NCBI GenBank assembly: GCA_001312325.1 | Contig: BBDJ01000026.1 | Location: 1 to 64,000, forward strand | Direction of reading: 5' to 3' | DNA from: Lysinibacillus pakistanensis | Lineage (GTDB): Bacteria > Bacillota > Bacilli > Bacillales_A > Planococcaceae | DNA: 64,000 nucleotides | Shown here: piece after piece, positions 22,610-31,792 of the stretch | Layout: the number at the start of each line of letters is the position of its first letter | Position numbering within the stretch: the stretch's first letter is position 1 | Notes under the pieces: model-generated | Seen by the model: the letters and a program-made list of their open reading frames with translations, nothing else | Databases searched by the model: none | Told to the model about the DNA's origin: nothing | Made by a program: the position numbers and the translations under genes

Positions 22610-23324
22610 TTACACATACGTTCTTAGTATTAACCCAATGAATAATATGGTAACTAAAAAAACATATTTATGAGCCCATTTATACATGTTTAATAAACGA
22701 GAAAAGGCAGTCTTTGAGTCAATTCCTTGCGCATGTTTATCCATCATGCCTTTGAAAATGCCATATTTTTTTCAGTATTCATTGATTGATCTTCCATTAT
22801 TATCGTTTGAGTAGATATTTGATATACTTCCACCATAAAATATTTCATGGTATAGGCTTCCAATACTTTTTCTGTTCCCTGAACGACTAGCTGAAAACGG
22901 GGTACTTTATCACCAATTAGCCTGATCTCAGGTCCATAGCGAATAGATGTAAAATGATAGACTATTGCAAATGACATTATACTTTTGTATACAAACATTG
23001 TATAACCAAAAATTAAAAACGCATAGAAAAAAAAAGTTTATACCAAATTTCATATAATCATAAATATCACAAATACATACCAAATCATCATGAACAATCG
23101 ATAAAATAAACATAATGCTCGAAAACTCCCCCAAGTATAATGATGAATCCCATCTCCAAGACAACTCCCTGATTATCTGGTAGCAATAAAGGGTACTGAA
23201 TGATGATTGCTCTTGAAATATATAAACCTAATTGCCCTAGAACTACTGCATTGAAAAAAGCGTCTTTTTCTGTTGTATATAATAGGAGGAAAATTGCTGT
23301 TAATAGCATCAATGTTTGTATCAT
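22610..23324 (-). CDS. Polytopic membrane protein of unknown function, three frameshifts
   Basis: Not recognised. Literal frames give only fragments, but shortening G5 near 23121, a nine-base T run near 23032 and an A run near 22771 joins them into one protein of about 236 residues. It starts MIQTLMLLTAIFLLLY at ATG 23324 with GGAGTGAGACG before it. About five hydrophobic segments are seen, including GLYISRAIIIQYPLLL, SSIMFILSIV, INFFFYAFLIFGYTMF and a C-terminal VFLVTILFIGLIL, with a soluble loop RFQLVVQGTEKVLEAY. The reconstruction rests on continuity of coding, not on a known homologue. Confidence 0.55.
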
Positions 23325-23501
23325 CGTCTCACTCCATCCTATTGTCTTTATACCCTTTCTGCTGACACTGCTTATTCAAATTTGTCGTTATTTCTAAATT
23401 AATGACGGCTATTATTTTATTTTTTTGAAAACGTTCATGTAAAATTAGTTGTAAGAACTAGTTTATGACAAAATGAAAAATTATATTGGAGGAATTAAGT
23501 A

Positions 23502-23972
23502 ATGAAAAAAAATTCTTGCCGCTATTTTTGTAGCGACACTGATGTTTGCGACTGTTGGGGCAACATTATTTGTTTCTGATACACCAACTGCAGAAGCTAA
23601 ATCCTATAAATCGGGGAAAAAAAGGCTTTACAAACAATAATAATAGCTCAAATATCCAAAAATCTCAGGACAAATCTAAAGATCAAAATAATGCAACAAC
23701 AAATAAAAACAATACAACATCTACAAACAAAACAGATACAGCAGCAAAAAAAAGGTGGCTTCCTTTCTGGTGGTCTTATGAAAGGTCTAATGCTGGGTGG
23801 TTTAGCTGGTTTGTTATTTGGTAGCCTCTTTAGCGGTATGGGTTTGTTAGGTAATATTTTAGGTTTATTAATTAACGTTGCAGCAATTGCAGTCATCATT
23901 ATGCTTGTCGTAAAAATTATCAATATGTTTAAAGATAAGAAGCGTAAAGAGGAAGCACAATGGCACAAATAA
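23502..23972 (+). CDS. Exported glycine-rich membrane protein, three frameshifts
   Basis: Hypothetical. Reading each of three seven-to-eight-base A runs (23505-23512, 23620-23626, 23747-23754) one base shorter gives 155 residues: signal peptide MKKILAAIFVATLMFATVGA with cleavage after TAEA, an Asn/Thr/Lys-rich low-complexity linker (residues about 35-80), then a glycine-rich GGFLSGGLMKGLMLGG segment and a membrane span LLINVAAIAVIIMLVVKII with a basic end. This resembles the N-terminal part of Tim44-like proteins of Bacillales but lacks that domain. RBS GGAGG precedes ATG 23502. It overlaps the next gene by 13 bp. Confidence 0.7.
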
Positions 23973-24247
23973 TTAATGAACAAGATATTATTAATGCTAT
24001 ATGCTTATCACAGGCATATTATAAAAATATTCGCCCAGAAGAAGTGCTTGTAGAGCTAACCTACGATGATGATACAGGCTTTGGTGCTGAAGTTGAAGTG
24101 AATGGACAGATAGAGTTATTCAATACAGCAGCGATGATTGGTGCATTACGCGTATGGATTAAAGATGTCCTACATGGTGATCCATTTTCAACTGGTATCG
24201 AGCTTGTATTAGATGATGAGGAAGGCATTATTGCTAGATTGTCGTAA
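23960..24247 (+). CDS. YxcD-like DUF2653 protein
   Basis: Small acidic cytoplasmic protein of 95 residues, intact. The segment NEQDIINAICLSQAYYKNIRPEEVLVELTYDDD and the regular acidic ends match the YxcD/DUF2653 family as I know it; function is unknown. Its ATG at 23960 lies inside the end of the upstream membrane-protein gene (13-bp overlap) after GAGGAAG, so the two are probably translationally coupled. A strong terminator follows 8 bp after the stop. Confidence 0.8.
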   Translation: MAQIINEQDIINAICLSQAYYKNIRPEEVLVELTYDDDTGFGAEVEVNGQIELFNTAAMIGALRVWIKDVLHGDPFSTGIELVLDDEEGIIARLS

Positions 24248-24254
24248 ATAAGTT

Positions 24255-24292
24255 AAGCGGTACAATAAATCCTTTATTGTACCGCTTTATTT
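24255..24292 (+). terminator. Terminator after the DUF2653 gene
   Basis: Perfect 15-bp stem, AAGCGGTACAATAAA (24255-24269) / TTTATTGTACCGCTT (24273-24287), then TATTTATG. Confidence 0.85.
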
Positions 24293-24297
24293 ATGTT

Positions 24298-24480
24298 AAA
24301 CATGTTTTTTTATCTGTTTCTTTTTGTCGTCATCAATTGTAAAATCGACTACTGAACGTCCTAGCATTAATAACATCCCCGGTCCCAGCTATTAAAACCA
24401 GTTGTGTACAGTCCTGTCAAAACCCCTGTTGGAATTAAATTAGCCCAGCAAAATACAAGGCATCAAGCCCATTTCAGTAC
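24298..24480 (-). pseudogene. Possible damaged 3' fragment of a membrane protein gene
   Basis: On the - strand, short open stretches in two frames read as NLIPTGVLTGLYTTGFNSW and then LGRSVVDFTIDDDKKKQIKK before a TAA. The pieces look protein-like and end as a real C-terminus would, but I cannot join them or find a start; several indels or a true remnant are both possible. No function assigned. Confidence 0.3.
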
Positions 24481-24495
24481 AAAACATTTGCTAAT

Positions 24496-26114
24496 TCAAA
24501 ATAAATCGCTAAAATTAACAAATATTTTCGCTGCATGGCTACGCTTCGTTGAGGATTCTGGTAAAAATTTACCATCACTACCTGTAACAATGCCAAGCTC
24601 ATATAGCATAGTAATCGCATGCTTTGTTTCTTCATTGTAGCCAGCAATATCCGTAAATGGCGTACTTCCTTTCATTACATATGGTTTCTTTTGTTGCAGT
24701 TCATAGGCTCGGCTAATCATTAATGCTAGCTGAGCACGAGTAATTGGCTGCCCTGGGTTAAATTTTCCATCTGTTCCCTTTATAAGTCCATTTGTATACG
24801 CAGCTGCAATTTCAGACTGCGTTTTTGCATCATAGTTTGAAATATCCGTAAATGGTGCCTGTTTCTGCGTTGTTAAGCCTAAGCTTCTGACAAGTATAGA
24901 CGCAGCCTGTGCACGAGTTACATTCTGTTCAGGTCTAAATGTTCCATTGGCATAGCCTTTCATAATACCTACTTTAGCAGTTTTTTTGAATAAACTCCTT
25001 TGCCCAATGATTCTCTATATCAGTAAAGCTTGAAGCACCCCCTAATGAAAAAGTTATAGTTGGACTTTGTACGCTTTCATTGCCTGCAGCGTCTACTGCT
25101 TTTACAGCGACAGTATATGCCGCATGATCAGCTAAATGTTCCAACGTAATTGTCGTTGTGTCGGCATTTTGCGTTGCAGTTAGCTCACCATTGACATAAA
25201 CTTTGTAGCTTTGCACGCCTACATTGTCTGTAGCCTTCTGCCAATTTACCTGCACAGATGTATTATTTTGAATAGTTGTACTGATCACTTTTGATACATC
25301 CCATAATGAGCTTGCTTTAATTGCTGGTAAAAATGCCTCATTTGCAACTGCCATATAACCAGCTTCACTTAAATGTATATTTTCTGGATTTGGTAAATAG
25401 CTTGGCACGTCTTTTGCCACAATATCGTATGTCGGAACAAATATACCTCCAGCCTTTTCAACAGTTGCTTTTATTGTGGAATTTACCGTAGTCAATAATA
25501 ATTTAAATTGTTTTTGTAAATCCTCACTATAGTAAGGGAAGGAATTATAATAACCCATCACATAAACCTGTGCGTTCGGATTTAGTTTTTTTAATTTCTG
25601 CTAAAATAGCAGTTATATTTTTGACTGCATCTTGCGAAGCCTTTAAGATTGCCACTGCATTAATACCTGTTGTTTGAGATTCCTTTAAAATTGGTATTAA
25701 ATCATTGGCGCCTGCTGTTAAGGTAATAATTTCTGCCTCCTTAATAGACGTACGAAGCTTTACCTGTTCATTTGGATAACCAAAGCCAACCACTGGCTTC
25801 TCGACATCATTTTGTAAATCTTCCAATACGTTTTTCGTAGTATAGCCTGTATAAGCAAAGCCCTTATTATATGAAGTAATGAGTCCCTCTTTCTGTAAAG
25901 CCTGTGCAACAAAATCGGCATACCCTAATCCGATAATCCCCACTTCATTCATACCATGGGCCAATGAATCCCCTAGTGCTACATAATCTACCTGAGTCAC
26001 CCAGCTCGGTGCAATAATATCTCTTTGCTCTTCAGCATTAGCACCTACTGGCACTAATAACTGCAATGCTAGTACACTACTAGCTAAAAATTGAAATTTC
26101 TTTGAAAATTTCAT
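24496..26114 (-). CDS. SLH-anchored SGNH/GDSL hydrolase, two frameshifts
   Basis: Secreted lipase/esterase-like protein tethered to the cell wall. Signal peptide (MKFSKKFQFLASSVLALQLL, cleavage after ANA). The SGNH fold shows block I DYVALGDSLAHGM near residue 43, GANDL (block III) near 140 and the catalytic NIHLSEAGY (block V) near 265. A fibronectin type III domain follows (residues about 290-385), then three SLH domains (FTDIENHWAKEFI, FTDISNYD, FTDIAGYN), which bind pyruvylated wall polymers. A7 runs near 25590 and 24982 should be A6; corrected length 538. Start ATG 26114. Confidence 0.88.
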
Positions 26115-26195
26115 ACCCTCACTCCTTCAACATCTACTGATTACTATTTTAATAGATGAAGGTTAAAAAAAGGGTTAAATAAGAACAAGCATTTT

Positions 26196-27371
26196 TTAGC
26201 TTCTATTCAGATTGAATTTTTCCGTATATACCCCACCACCAACTTCAATTGCTAATTGACCTGTTCTTGCCAAATCAATCATCTTGGCAATTTTCGGTGG
26301 AACGATTTGTTCAAGCTGTTCTAGTGAGATGCGATGCAAAATATTCATCTCTGTACCAAAGGCATTTACTAATCGGTCCATCGTTTTTGGTCCTAAGCCT
26401 GGAATAAAATCCAATGGAACTTGATGAATATAGGGTGGACGAACACGTTGATTAACAAGGTGCTCTGACAACTCCTGAATACGTAAAGCGACTCCTTTTA
26501 TAATTTGCATACTGTTGCATTTTGGACAGACAGTCGTCATATTGTCTAGCTGTTCGCCACACTTTGCACAGACTGTTTGATGGTACTTACCAAGTAAAGG
26601 ATTTAAACCATAATTAGCCGTTATTGCTCTCCCTTGCTGCTCTTGAAGTGCCAATTGCAATTCAGAAAAATTGGCATCAGTTAATCGTAATTTTTGATAT
26701 TCCCGAGCAATCTTCCCAAGAGAGTGTGCATCAGAATTGCTGACAAATGGATAGGCTTGGAGCTCCTTAATATTGTTTACCATGTAGGTATCCGAGCTTA
26801 ATCCCAGTTCAATTGCGTCTATAAGCTGTGGATCGAAAACTTCTGTTAAACTTCGTTGCACGCCTTTACCAAACAGACTTTTAAATGGCGTAAATACGTG
26901 TGCAGGAATAAAAAGTCCACTTAACTCATAAACTTTCTGTTGTAGCGTTCGTGCATCACAATATATTCGCTGAGAGCTTAAGTGGATATTTTTCATATGA
27001 TTTGACATCCAAGTGGAAAACTCTCTCATCAGATTAAGTGTTGGGAAATAGGCAAGCACATGGATAGGTCCTAAACAATTCTCATCATAAATCTCTATTT
27101 CACTTCCTGGGATCAGAGTTGTTTCCTGATAGCGTAGACCCCCTTGTTCCAGTTCCTTGAGTAAACCTTGTTCCATCATCCATGTCATCTCTTCTATTAC
27201 TTCTGGAGAATGGCAATCAATTATTCCAATCATATCAAGACCCTTTCTTGCACTAGCAGTCTCTAAAATATTTGCTAATGTTAACGTTTTACTGCCTGTA
27301 ATTTTAACAGCACGTCCATTAAAGGTACGTCCAATATGGATATGTAAATCAGCATAAAATTCTTGCATCAT
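26196..27371 (-). CDS. EndoQ-like PHP-domain nuclease (TIGR00375 family)
   Basis: Intact 391-residue protein. It starts with a PHP metal site, ADLHIHIG, with further metal ligands in GIIDCHSP, PAHVFTP and VSNSDAHS. A four-cysteine zinc finger CAKCGEQL...CPKCNS lies near residues 265-285, and a helix-hairpin-helix-like segment FIPGLGPKTMDRLV near 330. This architecture is that of endonuclease Q, which in archaea and some Bacillales cleaves DNA 5' of deaminated bases. Activity here is inferred. AGGGAG precedes ATG 27371. A dispersed repeat begins about 25 bp upstream of the start. Confidence 0.85.
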   Translation of the reverse strand: MMQEFYADLHIHIGRTFNGRAVKITGSKTLTLANILETASARKGLDMIGIIDCHSPEVIEEMTWMMEQGLLKELEQGGLRYQETTLIPGSEIEIYDENCLGPIHVLAYFPTLNLMREFSTWMSNHMKNIHLSSQRIYCDARTLQQKVYELSGLFIPAHVFTPFKSLFGKGVQRSLTEVFDPQLIDAIELGLSSDTYMVNNIKELQAYPFVSNSDAHSLGKIAREYQKLRLTDANFSELQLALQEQQGRAITANYGLNPLLGKYHQTVCAKCGEQLDNMTTVCPKCNSMQIIKGVALRIQELSEHLVNQRVRPPYIHQVPLDFIPGLGPKTMDRLVNAFGTEMNILHRISLEQLEQIVPPKIAKMIDLARTGQLAIEVGGGVYTEKFNLNRS

Positions 27372-27396
27372 TAAACTTCACTCCCTTTATTTCTTC

Positions 27397-27530
27397 AATT
27401 ACGCCATAGAGTAATTGTGTCCTGATTTTTTTTGAGCTTGCCCGAAAAGCTCCTCTTCAAAATCTGTGCATCCGCCGGGGCTTTATGTTGATTCAACTGG
27501 TGCATATACATCTGTTGAATCAACATAAAA
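27397..27530. repeat. Dispersed intergenic repeat, copy 1
   Basis: Begins TTCAATTACGCCATAGAGTA and contains AAAAGCTCCTCTTCAAAATC, shared with copy 3 at 35265. It ends in a hairpin of 16-bp perfect arms (27482-27497 and 27514-27529), the last part TGTTGAATCAACATAAAA resembling the ends of copies 2 and 3. Confidence 0.7.
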
Positions 27531-27571
27531 CAGAAAAACCCCACATTGCTGCAAGGTATCTCTTTTGTTCA

Positions 27572-27749
27572 TTATGATGGATGGTTGTTATGCGTGCCAT
27601 TATTTGCTTCAAAGGCACCTGAGCCCTGAGATGACATTGAAGAGGAGTCATAGGCCACTAATGTCACGCCAATTTTCTTTTCCAGTTCGTTAATTTTTTT
27701 CAAGCTGCTGTTGATCTAATTGTGCAAACTTAATCTCTTCCACTATCAT
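27572..27749 (-). CDS. Small hypothetical protein, one frameshift
   Basis: Too short and broken to show as an uninterrupted frame. From ATG 27749 (AAAGGA before it) the reading MIVEEIKFAQLDQQQLEKI continues through an A7 run near 27703, read as A6, to ...NELEKKIGVTLVAYDSS and ends NNHPS at 27572, 58 residues. The helical N-terminus and clean codon use on both sides of the run support a real gene. No function recognised. It lies upstream of the EndoQ-like gene on the same strand, with repeat copy 1 between. Confidence 0.6.
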
Positions 27750-27825
27750 CAAATCCTTTCATCCATAAAGTTCCCCGAGAAAGTGTTATTTATGCATATC
27801 AATAATCTTTCAGACCTGAGTTTTT

Positions 27826-27968
27826 CATGCTCCTCAAAAAGCCCTTCAACTTCAAAATTCGTAACATCCATCGGGGATTTTATCTTGACTTCTGCACCTA
27901 TTGCTTCGCTTTGAATACAATACATTTGTTGGTTTCGCAAAGTAAAGATTTGCTGAATCAAGATAAAA
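27826..27968. repeat. Dispersed intergenic repeat, copy 2
   Basis: Shares CTTCAAAAT...ACATC-ATCG with copy 3 and ends GTAAAGATTTGCTGAATCAAGATAAAA, 25 of 27 bases identical over the shared end to copy 3 at about 35415-35441. It lies directly upstream of the TetR operator and overlaps the small gene's promoter region. Confidence 0.65.
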
Positions 27969-27969
27969 A

Positions 27970-27986
27970 TGACTGACTATCAGTCA
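27970..27986 (+). promoter_or_regulatory. TetR-type operator upstream of the regulator gene
   Basis: TGACTGACTATCAGTCA, a 17-bp palindrome with arms TGACTGA/TCAGTCA, six bp before the -35. An operator with identical arms stands before the SMR pump genes. Confidence 0.8.
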
Positions 27987-27992
27987 TTTTCT

Positions 27993-28021
27993 TTGACTTT
28001 ATTTCAACTATTTTGTAACAT
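27993..28021 (+). promoter_or_regulatory. Promoter of the tetR gene
   Basis: -35 TTGACT (27993-27998), 17-bp spacer, -10 TAACAT (28016-28021). Confidence 0.75.
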
Positions 28022-28053
28022 ACTAATTAAGCAGGACAAAAGCGGGGGATTTC

Positions 28054-28633
28054 ATGTCAAAGGAAGAGAAAATTATTCAAGCTGCAATTGAAGTTTTTCG
28101 TGAAAAGGGAATTGAAAAGACAAAAGTTTCGGATATCGTCAAAGCTGCAGGTATCGCACAAGGGACATTTTACCTTTATTTCCCATCGCGACTTTCAGTC
28201 ATGCCGGCTATTGCGAAAGTTATGGTTGAGAAAATAATTGCTGCCATTAAAGAAGGAATTTCCTTACAGGAACCTTTTGCAAAGCAGCTTGAAAAAGTAG
28301 TCGATATTGTTTTTTTCACTAACTGAAGACTATCGGGATGTATTTGCCCTTATCTACGCTGGTATTACTCAAACTGAACATATGAAAGAATGGGAAAATA
28401 TTTATGCGCCCTATTACGAATGGATGAATAATTTCTTATATGAGGCTCAACAGCAAGGAATAATTCGTCCTTCATTAAATACTACTCGATCTTCTAAGCT
28501 TATTATTGGATTAATAGAATCTGCAGCTGAGCAAATTTACTTGTATGATGACAGTGAAGAAGAAACCATCAAAATGCAAAAGCTTGAACTCCTTGACTTT
28601 TTACATCATGCACTTGGCTTACGTCACACATAA
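28054..28633 (+). CDS. TetR-family repressor of an SMR efflux pair, one frameshift
   Basis: One-component repressor. The N-terminal helix-turn-helix reads KIIQAAIEVFREKGIEKTKV then AAGIAQGTFYLYFPSR, typical of TetR. The ligand-binding half follows a T7 run at about 28311 that should be T6; corrected length 192 residues. ATG 28054 follows GGGGGA. The next two genes encode an SMR pair, and matching palindromes lie before both transcription units, so autoregulation plus control of the pump is likely. The arrangement is like B. subtilis yvdT-yvdS-yvdR. Confidence 0.88.
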
Positions 28634-28658
28634 GTGGCGTTCTTTTTCACACTATAAA

Positions 28659-28675
28659 TGACTGAATGTCAGTCA
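28659..28675 (+). promoter_or_regulatory. TetR-type operator upstream of the SMR genes
   Basis: TGACTGAATGTCAGTCA; arms identical to the operator at 27970-27986. Confidence 0.8.
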
Positions 28676-28706
28676 TAAATATGATTAAACGAAAGGACAT
28701 TGAACA

Positions 28707-29060
28707 ATGAAAAAAAGATTGGCTGTATGTTGGACTAACAAGTTTATTTGAATTATTTTGGATTTTTGGCTTTAATACCGCATATTCTTGGTGGCATTGG
28801 ATTATTATCATAGCTTAATCGCTACGGACTTCCATTTCTTATCGAAAGCATGTGAAAACCTACCTACTGGCACAGTTTATGCGATCTTTGCTGGGGCAGG
28901 AACAATTGGTACCACATTAATGGACATTTTCATTTTTGAAGGAGAGTTTAACACTATGAAAGCGATTTTTATGTTTATTTTAGTTCTAGGGGTTATTGGT
29001 CTTAAATTAGCCGATAACACTGCTAGAGATCATGATGATAAGAAAGGAGCTAATGCATAA
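28707..29060 (+). CDS. Small multidrug resistance (SMR) protein, subunit 1, two indels
   Basis: Four-helix drug/proton antiporter subunit of the YkkC/YvdS type. Corrected reading: MKKDWLYVGLTSLFELFWIF with the membrane-embedded glutamate conserved in SMR pumps, TGTVYAIFAGAGTIGTTLMD in helix 3 and KAIFMFILVLGVIGLKL in helix 4, 117 residues. The A run at 28710-28716 is one too long and one T is missing near 28816; the two cancel. RBS GAAAGGA. Its stop overlaps the next start (TAATG). Confidence 0.87.
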
Positions 29061-29375
29061 TGGGCTGGTTACTTGTATTATTAGCTGCCGTATCAGAAAT
29101 TATCGGGGTGGTAGGCTTACGCTTCTACAGTCAGAAAAAAAACGCTTCGTAATTTATTTATATATGTGGGTGGGTTTGGGTTATCCTTTGCGCTATTATA
29201 TGCCTCCTTTAACTATTTACAGTTAAGCATCGCCTATGTTGTATGGATTGGTATTGGGACTGTTGGGGCTGTCCTTGTAAATATTATATTTTTCGGCGAA
29301 TCCAAAAACCGTACCCGTTTGATTAGTATCGTTGCCATTATCATTGGTGTAGCAGGTTTAAAAGCCATATCTTAA
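29060..29375 (+). CDS. Small multidrug resistance (SMR) protein, subunit 2, one frameshift
   Basis: Partner of the preceding gene; paired SMR proteins work as heterodimers. It begins MGWLLVLLAAVSEIIGVVGL with the helix 1 glutamate, and has AYVVWIGIGTVGAVLVNIIF in helix 3. An A8 run at about 29137 should be A7; corrected length 104 residues. It shares the A of the upstream TAA stop with its ATG and has AGAAAGGAG before it. Substrate unknown; quaternary cations or guanidinium are possibilities from the family. Confidence 0.87.
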
Positions 29376-29475
29376 TTTATTTTGCTGCTAGCTTCGGTAG
29401 AATTTATTAATAATGTTTGCAGTAAATGAAGCATTTTCCTCCATTAACCACAGTCCTATTAATGATAAACAACAT

Positions 29476-29508
29476 GGCGTATCCGTACTAAGTGATACGC
29501 CTTTTTTT
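29476..29508 (+). terminator. Terminator after the SMR operon
   Basis: GGCGTATC (29476-29483) / GATACGCC (29494-29501), then T7. Confidence 0.85.
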
Positions 29509-29515
29509 CATACTA

Positions 29516-30309
29516 TCAATATTTTAATATTTTCCTTGTATATTGCTCCGATACATACGTTAAATACGGCTTACCTGTAAGAGGATGAGTTTGTATATCG
29601 GCATAAACACCAAATACATCTTGTAACAATGCTGGTGTAAGCACTTCTTCCGGTGTACCAAAGCAAACGATTTGACCTTGCTGTAAAACATAAATTTGAT
29701 CGCAGTACATCGCCGCAATATTTAGGTCATGCAAAGCAGCAACAACGGTTAAATGCAAAGTTTGAATTAAATCCATTAGCTGTAATTGATGCTGTATATC
29801 TAAATGATTTGTTGGCTCGTCTAAAATAAGTATCTGTGCTTGCTGAGCAAGTGCACGTGCTACCATCACCCGTTTTTTTTCTCCACCTGACAAAGAGCTG
29901 AAGCTACGTTTTTCTAAATGTGTGATACCTGTTTGATTTAATGCATCCTTCACAATTTGAAAATCTCGTTCTTGATCAAGCTCCAATAGTTTTTTTGTGA
30001 GGTGTTCTTCCCATACTCACTAAGTCATGTACTGTAAAGTCAAATAAAACCGGTGTTTCTTGACTTACTACCGCCAAATTTTTAGCAATGTTTTTACTTG
30101 ATTGCTTAAAAATATCCTGCTCATTTAACAGAACCGTACCATTTTCAGGCTTTAATAGGCGGTACATATTTTTTTAATAAGGTTGACTTCCCGCTACCGT
30201 TTGGACCAATTAGCCCAACAAATTGCTTTTCCCTTATTTGCATACTAACCTCATGTAATATGCGTTGATCCTGAATGGAATAGGATACCTGCCTTGCTTC
30301 TAATGTCAT
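29516..30309 (-). CDS. btuD: Cobalamin ABC transporter ATPase (BtuD-like), two frameshifts
   Basis: ATPase of a FecCD-type importer. Walker A GPNGSGKST near residue 34, signature LSGGEKKR near 137, Walker B ILILDEPTNHLDI near 157, H-loop ALHDLN. A7 runs near 30173 and 29988 are read as A6, giving 263 residues. Start ATG 30309 is 4 bp after the permease stop. The B12 riboswitch ahead of the operon identifies the cargo as cobalamin rather than siderophore. No substrate-binding protein gene (btuF) is adjacent. Confidence 0.88.
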
Positions 30310-30313
30310 AGGT

Positions 30314-31361
30314 TTAATCTCCTTCACCGAAAGAATAATTATTACGGCGCAGTAGCCAAATGAAAAATGGTCCTCCACAAAAAGCAGTAATAATTCCAAT
30401 CGGCATTTCTTCAGGAGCTATCAAAATTCGAGCAATCGCATCTGCCCAAACTAAAAAAATACCTCCTAATAAAGCACTAATTGGTATTACATATTTATAG
30501 TTAGAACCTACAATTATGCGAACAATATGTGGAATAATTAAGCCAACAAATCCAATAGAGCCGCTTACTGCAACAAGCACACCCGTTAATAAAGATACTA
30601 GTAGGATAAGCTGTAAACGAAACTGTTGGATATTGACGCCTAATGTAACTGCCGCCTCTTCCCCAAGCAATAATAAATTTAAATGACGATAATGGAGCCA
30701 CAGTAAGGCAAACACGACGATGAAAATGGCTGTAGGAATAATTATATTACTCCATTTTGCACCAGCCAGACTTCCAAGCATCCAATACATAACTGCCTTA
30801 ATTCCACCCTCTTGCTTTGCCATCATTAAAATAAAATTCGAAATAGCAGATAAAATAAACGATACTGCCATTCCAGCAAGTAAAAGTCTAAAGACAGATA
30901 TTTTTCCTCCAACACGAGCAAGGAAAAACACTAACAATATGGCAAGTAGTGATCCTAAAAATGCAGATACTGAAAGAGCAAAAATTCCTAGGAATGAAAA
31001 TGCACCTAAAATAATAACAGCTGTAGCACCGACTGTTGCCCCTGAAGATATTCCTAATATGTATGGTTCAGCTATAGAATTACGCACAAGGGCCTGTATA
31101 GCTGCTCCTGCAATTGCTAAGCCTGCTCCTACGATGGCAGCCAACAAGACGCGTGGCACCCGAATTTGCCAAATGATAATTTCTTGCGAGCGACTCCAAT
31201 CCTGCTCTATAAAATTTTGGACGATTGGAATTTTGGACAGGATAACCTGCCACACATAAAGTGGTGTGATGGAAACAGATCCAACCATAACAGCCAAAGT
31301 CATAGAAATGATTAGAATTAGAAACAGAGACAGTGATAATAGTATAAATTTTTTTATTCAT
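30314..31361 (-). CDS. btuC: Cobalamin ABC transporter permease (BtuC-like), one frameshift
   Basis: FecCD-family permease of about ten membrane helices. Hallmarks are RVPRVLLAAIVGAGLAIAGA, NSIAEPYILGISSGA, GFVGLIIPHIVR and MPIGIITAFCGGPFFIWLL. The uninterrupted frame begins at 31303, but the real start is ATG 31361 (MNKKFILLSLSLF) after TAGGAG; an A7 near 31350 should be A6. Corrected length 348 residues. It follows the cobalamin riboswitch directly. Imported B12 would serve MetH encoded 15 kb away. Confidence 0.9.
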
Positions 31362-31404
31362 ATGTATAATACTCCTAATCAACCGTAATAGATATGAAGC
31401 AATA

Positions 31405-31700
31405 AAAAAAGAGTATTTCATGCATAGTATGCATAGAAATACCCTAGAATCATCAACAAAGTCAGAAAGATTTCCTTCTATTATCCGTAAATGCGTTCAT
31501 CCTCGTGGGCATTACAACTATCACTAAATGGCAGGTCTCCTGGCTTCGAATCAACGTTTTATGATTACCTTCCCGTTCCTTAAACAGTGGCTAAATCATC
31601 ATAAAACTCCTCATTACAGTTGCGGGACAGCGTCGGATTTTCACCGACTTCCCTTTTAAGTGACACTTTGTATAAGATGTCACACCATTAGTATCCAAAC
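31405..31700 (-). ncRNA. Cobalamin riboswitch controlling btuCD
   Basis: On the - strand the conserved core is complete: GGGAAGTCGGTGAAAATCCG, CGCTGTCCCGCAACTGTAA, the B12 box AGCCACTG, GGGAAGG and GAAGCCAGGAGACCTGCC, in canonical order. The expression platform is an intrinsic terminator (GGGTATTTC / GAAATACTC then T7, 31405-31443) just before the permease ribosome binding site. B12 should switch import off. Confidence 0.95.
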
Positions 31701-31756
31701 TATTAAAATTATGACGATTCTATCATACATTTAAGTAGTTAGTCTATTAATTATCA

Positions 31757-31792
31757 TTGAGTTAACCTAATATAAATTACGGGTTGACACAA
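31757..31792 (+). promoter_or_regulatory. BirA (biotin repressor) operator of bioY
   Basis: TTGAGTTAACC (31757-31767) and GGTTGACACAA (31782-31792) form inverted half-sites 14 bp apart, the BirA pattern of Firmicutes. The right half overlaps the -35. Confidence 0.8.

Noticed and set aside
27749..27961. 70-codon - strand frame upstream of the small gene
   Set aside because: It spans repeat copy 2 and has no ribosome binding site; it is probably not coding.
30314..31361. btuCD as a siderophore importer
   Set aside because: The family alone is ambiguous, but a complete cobalamin riboswitch leads the operon.
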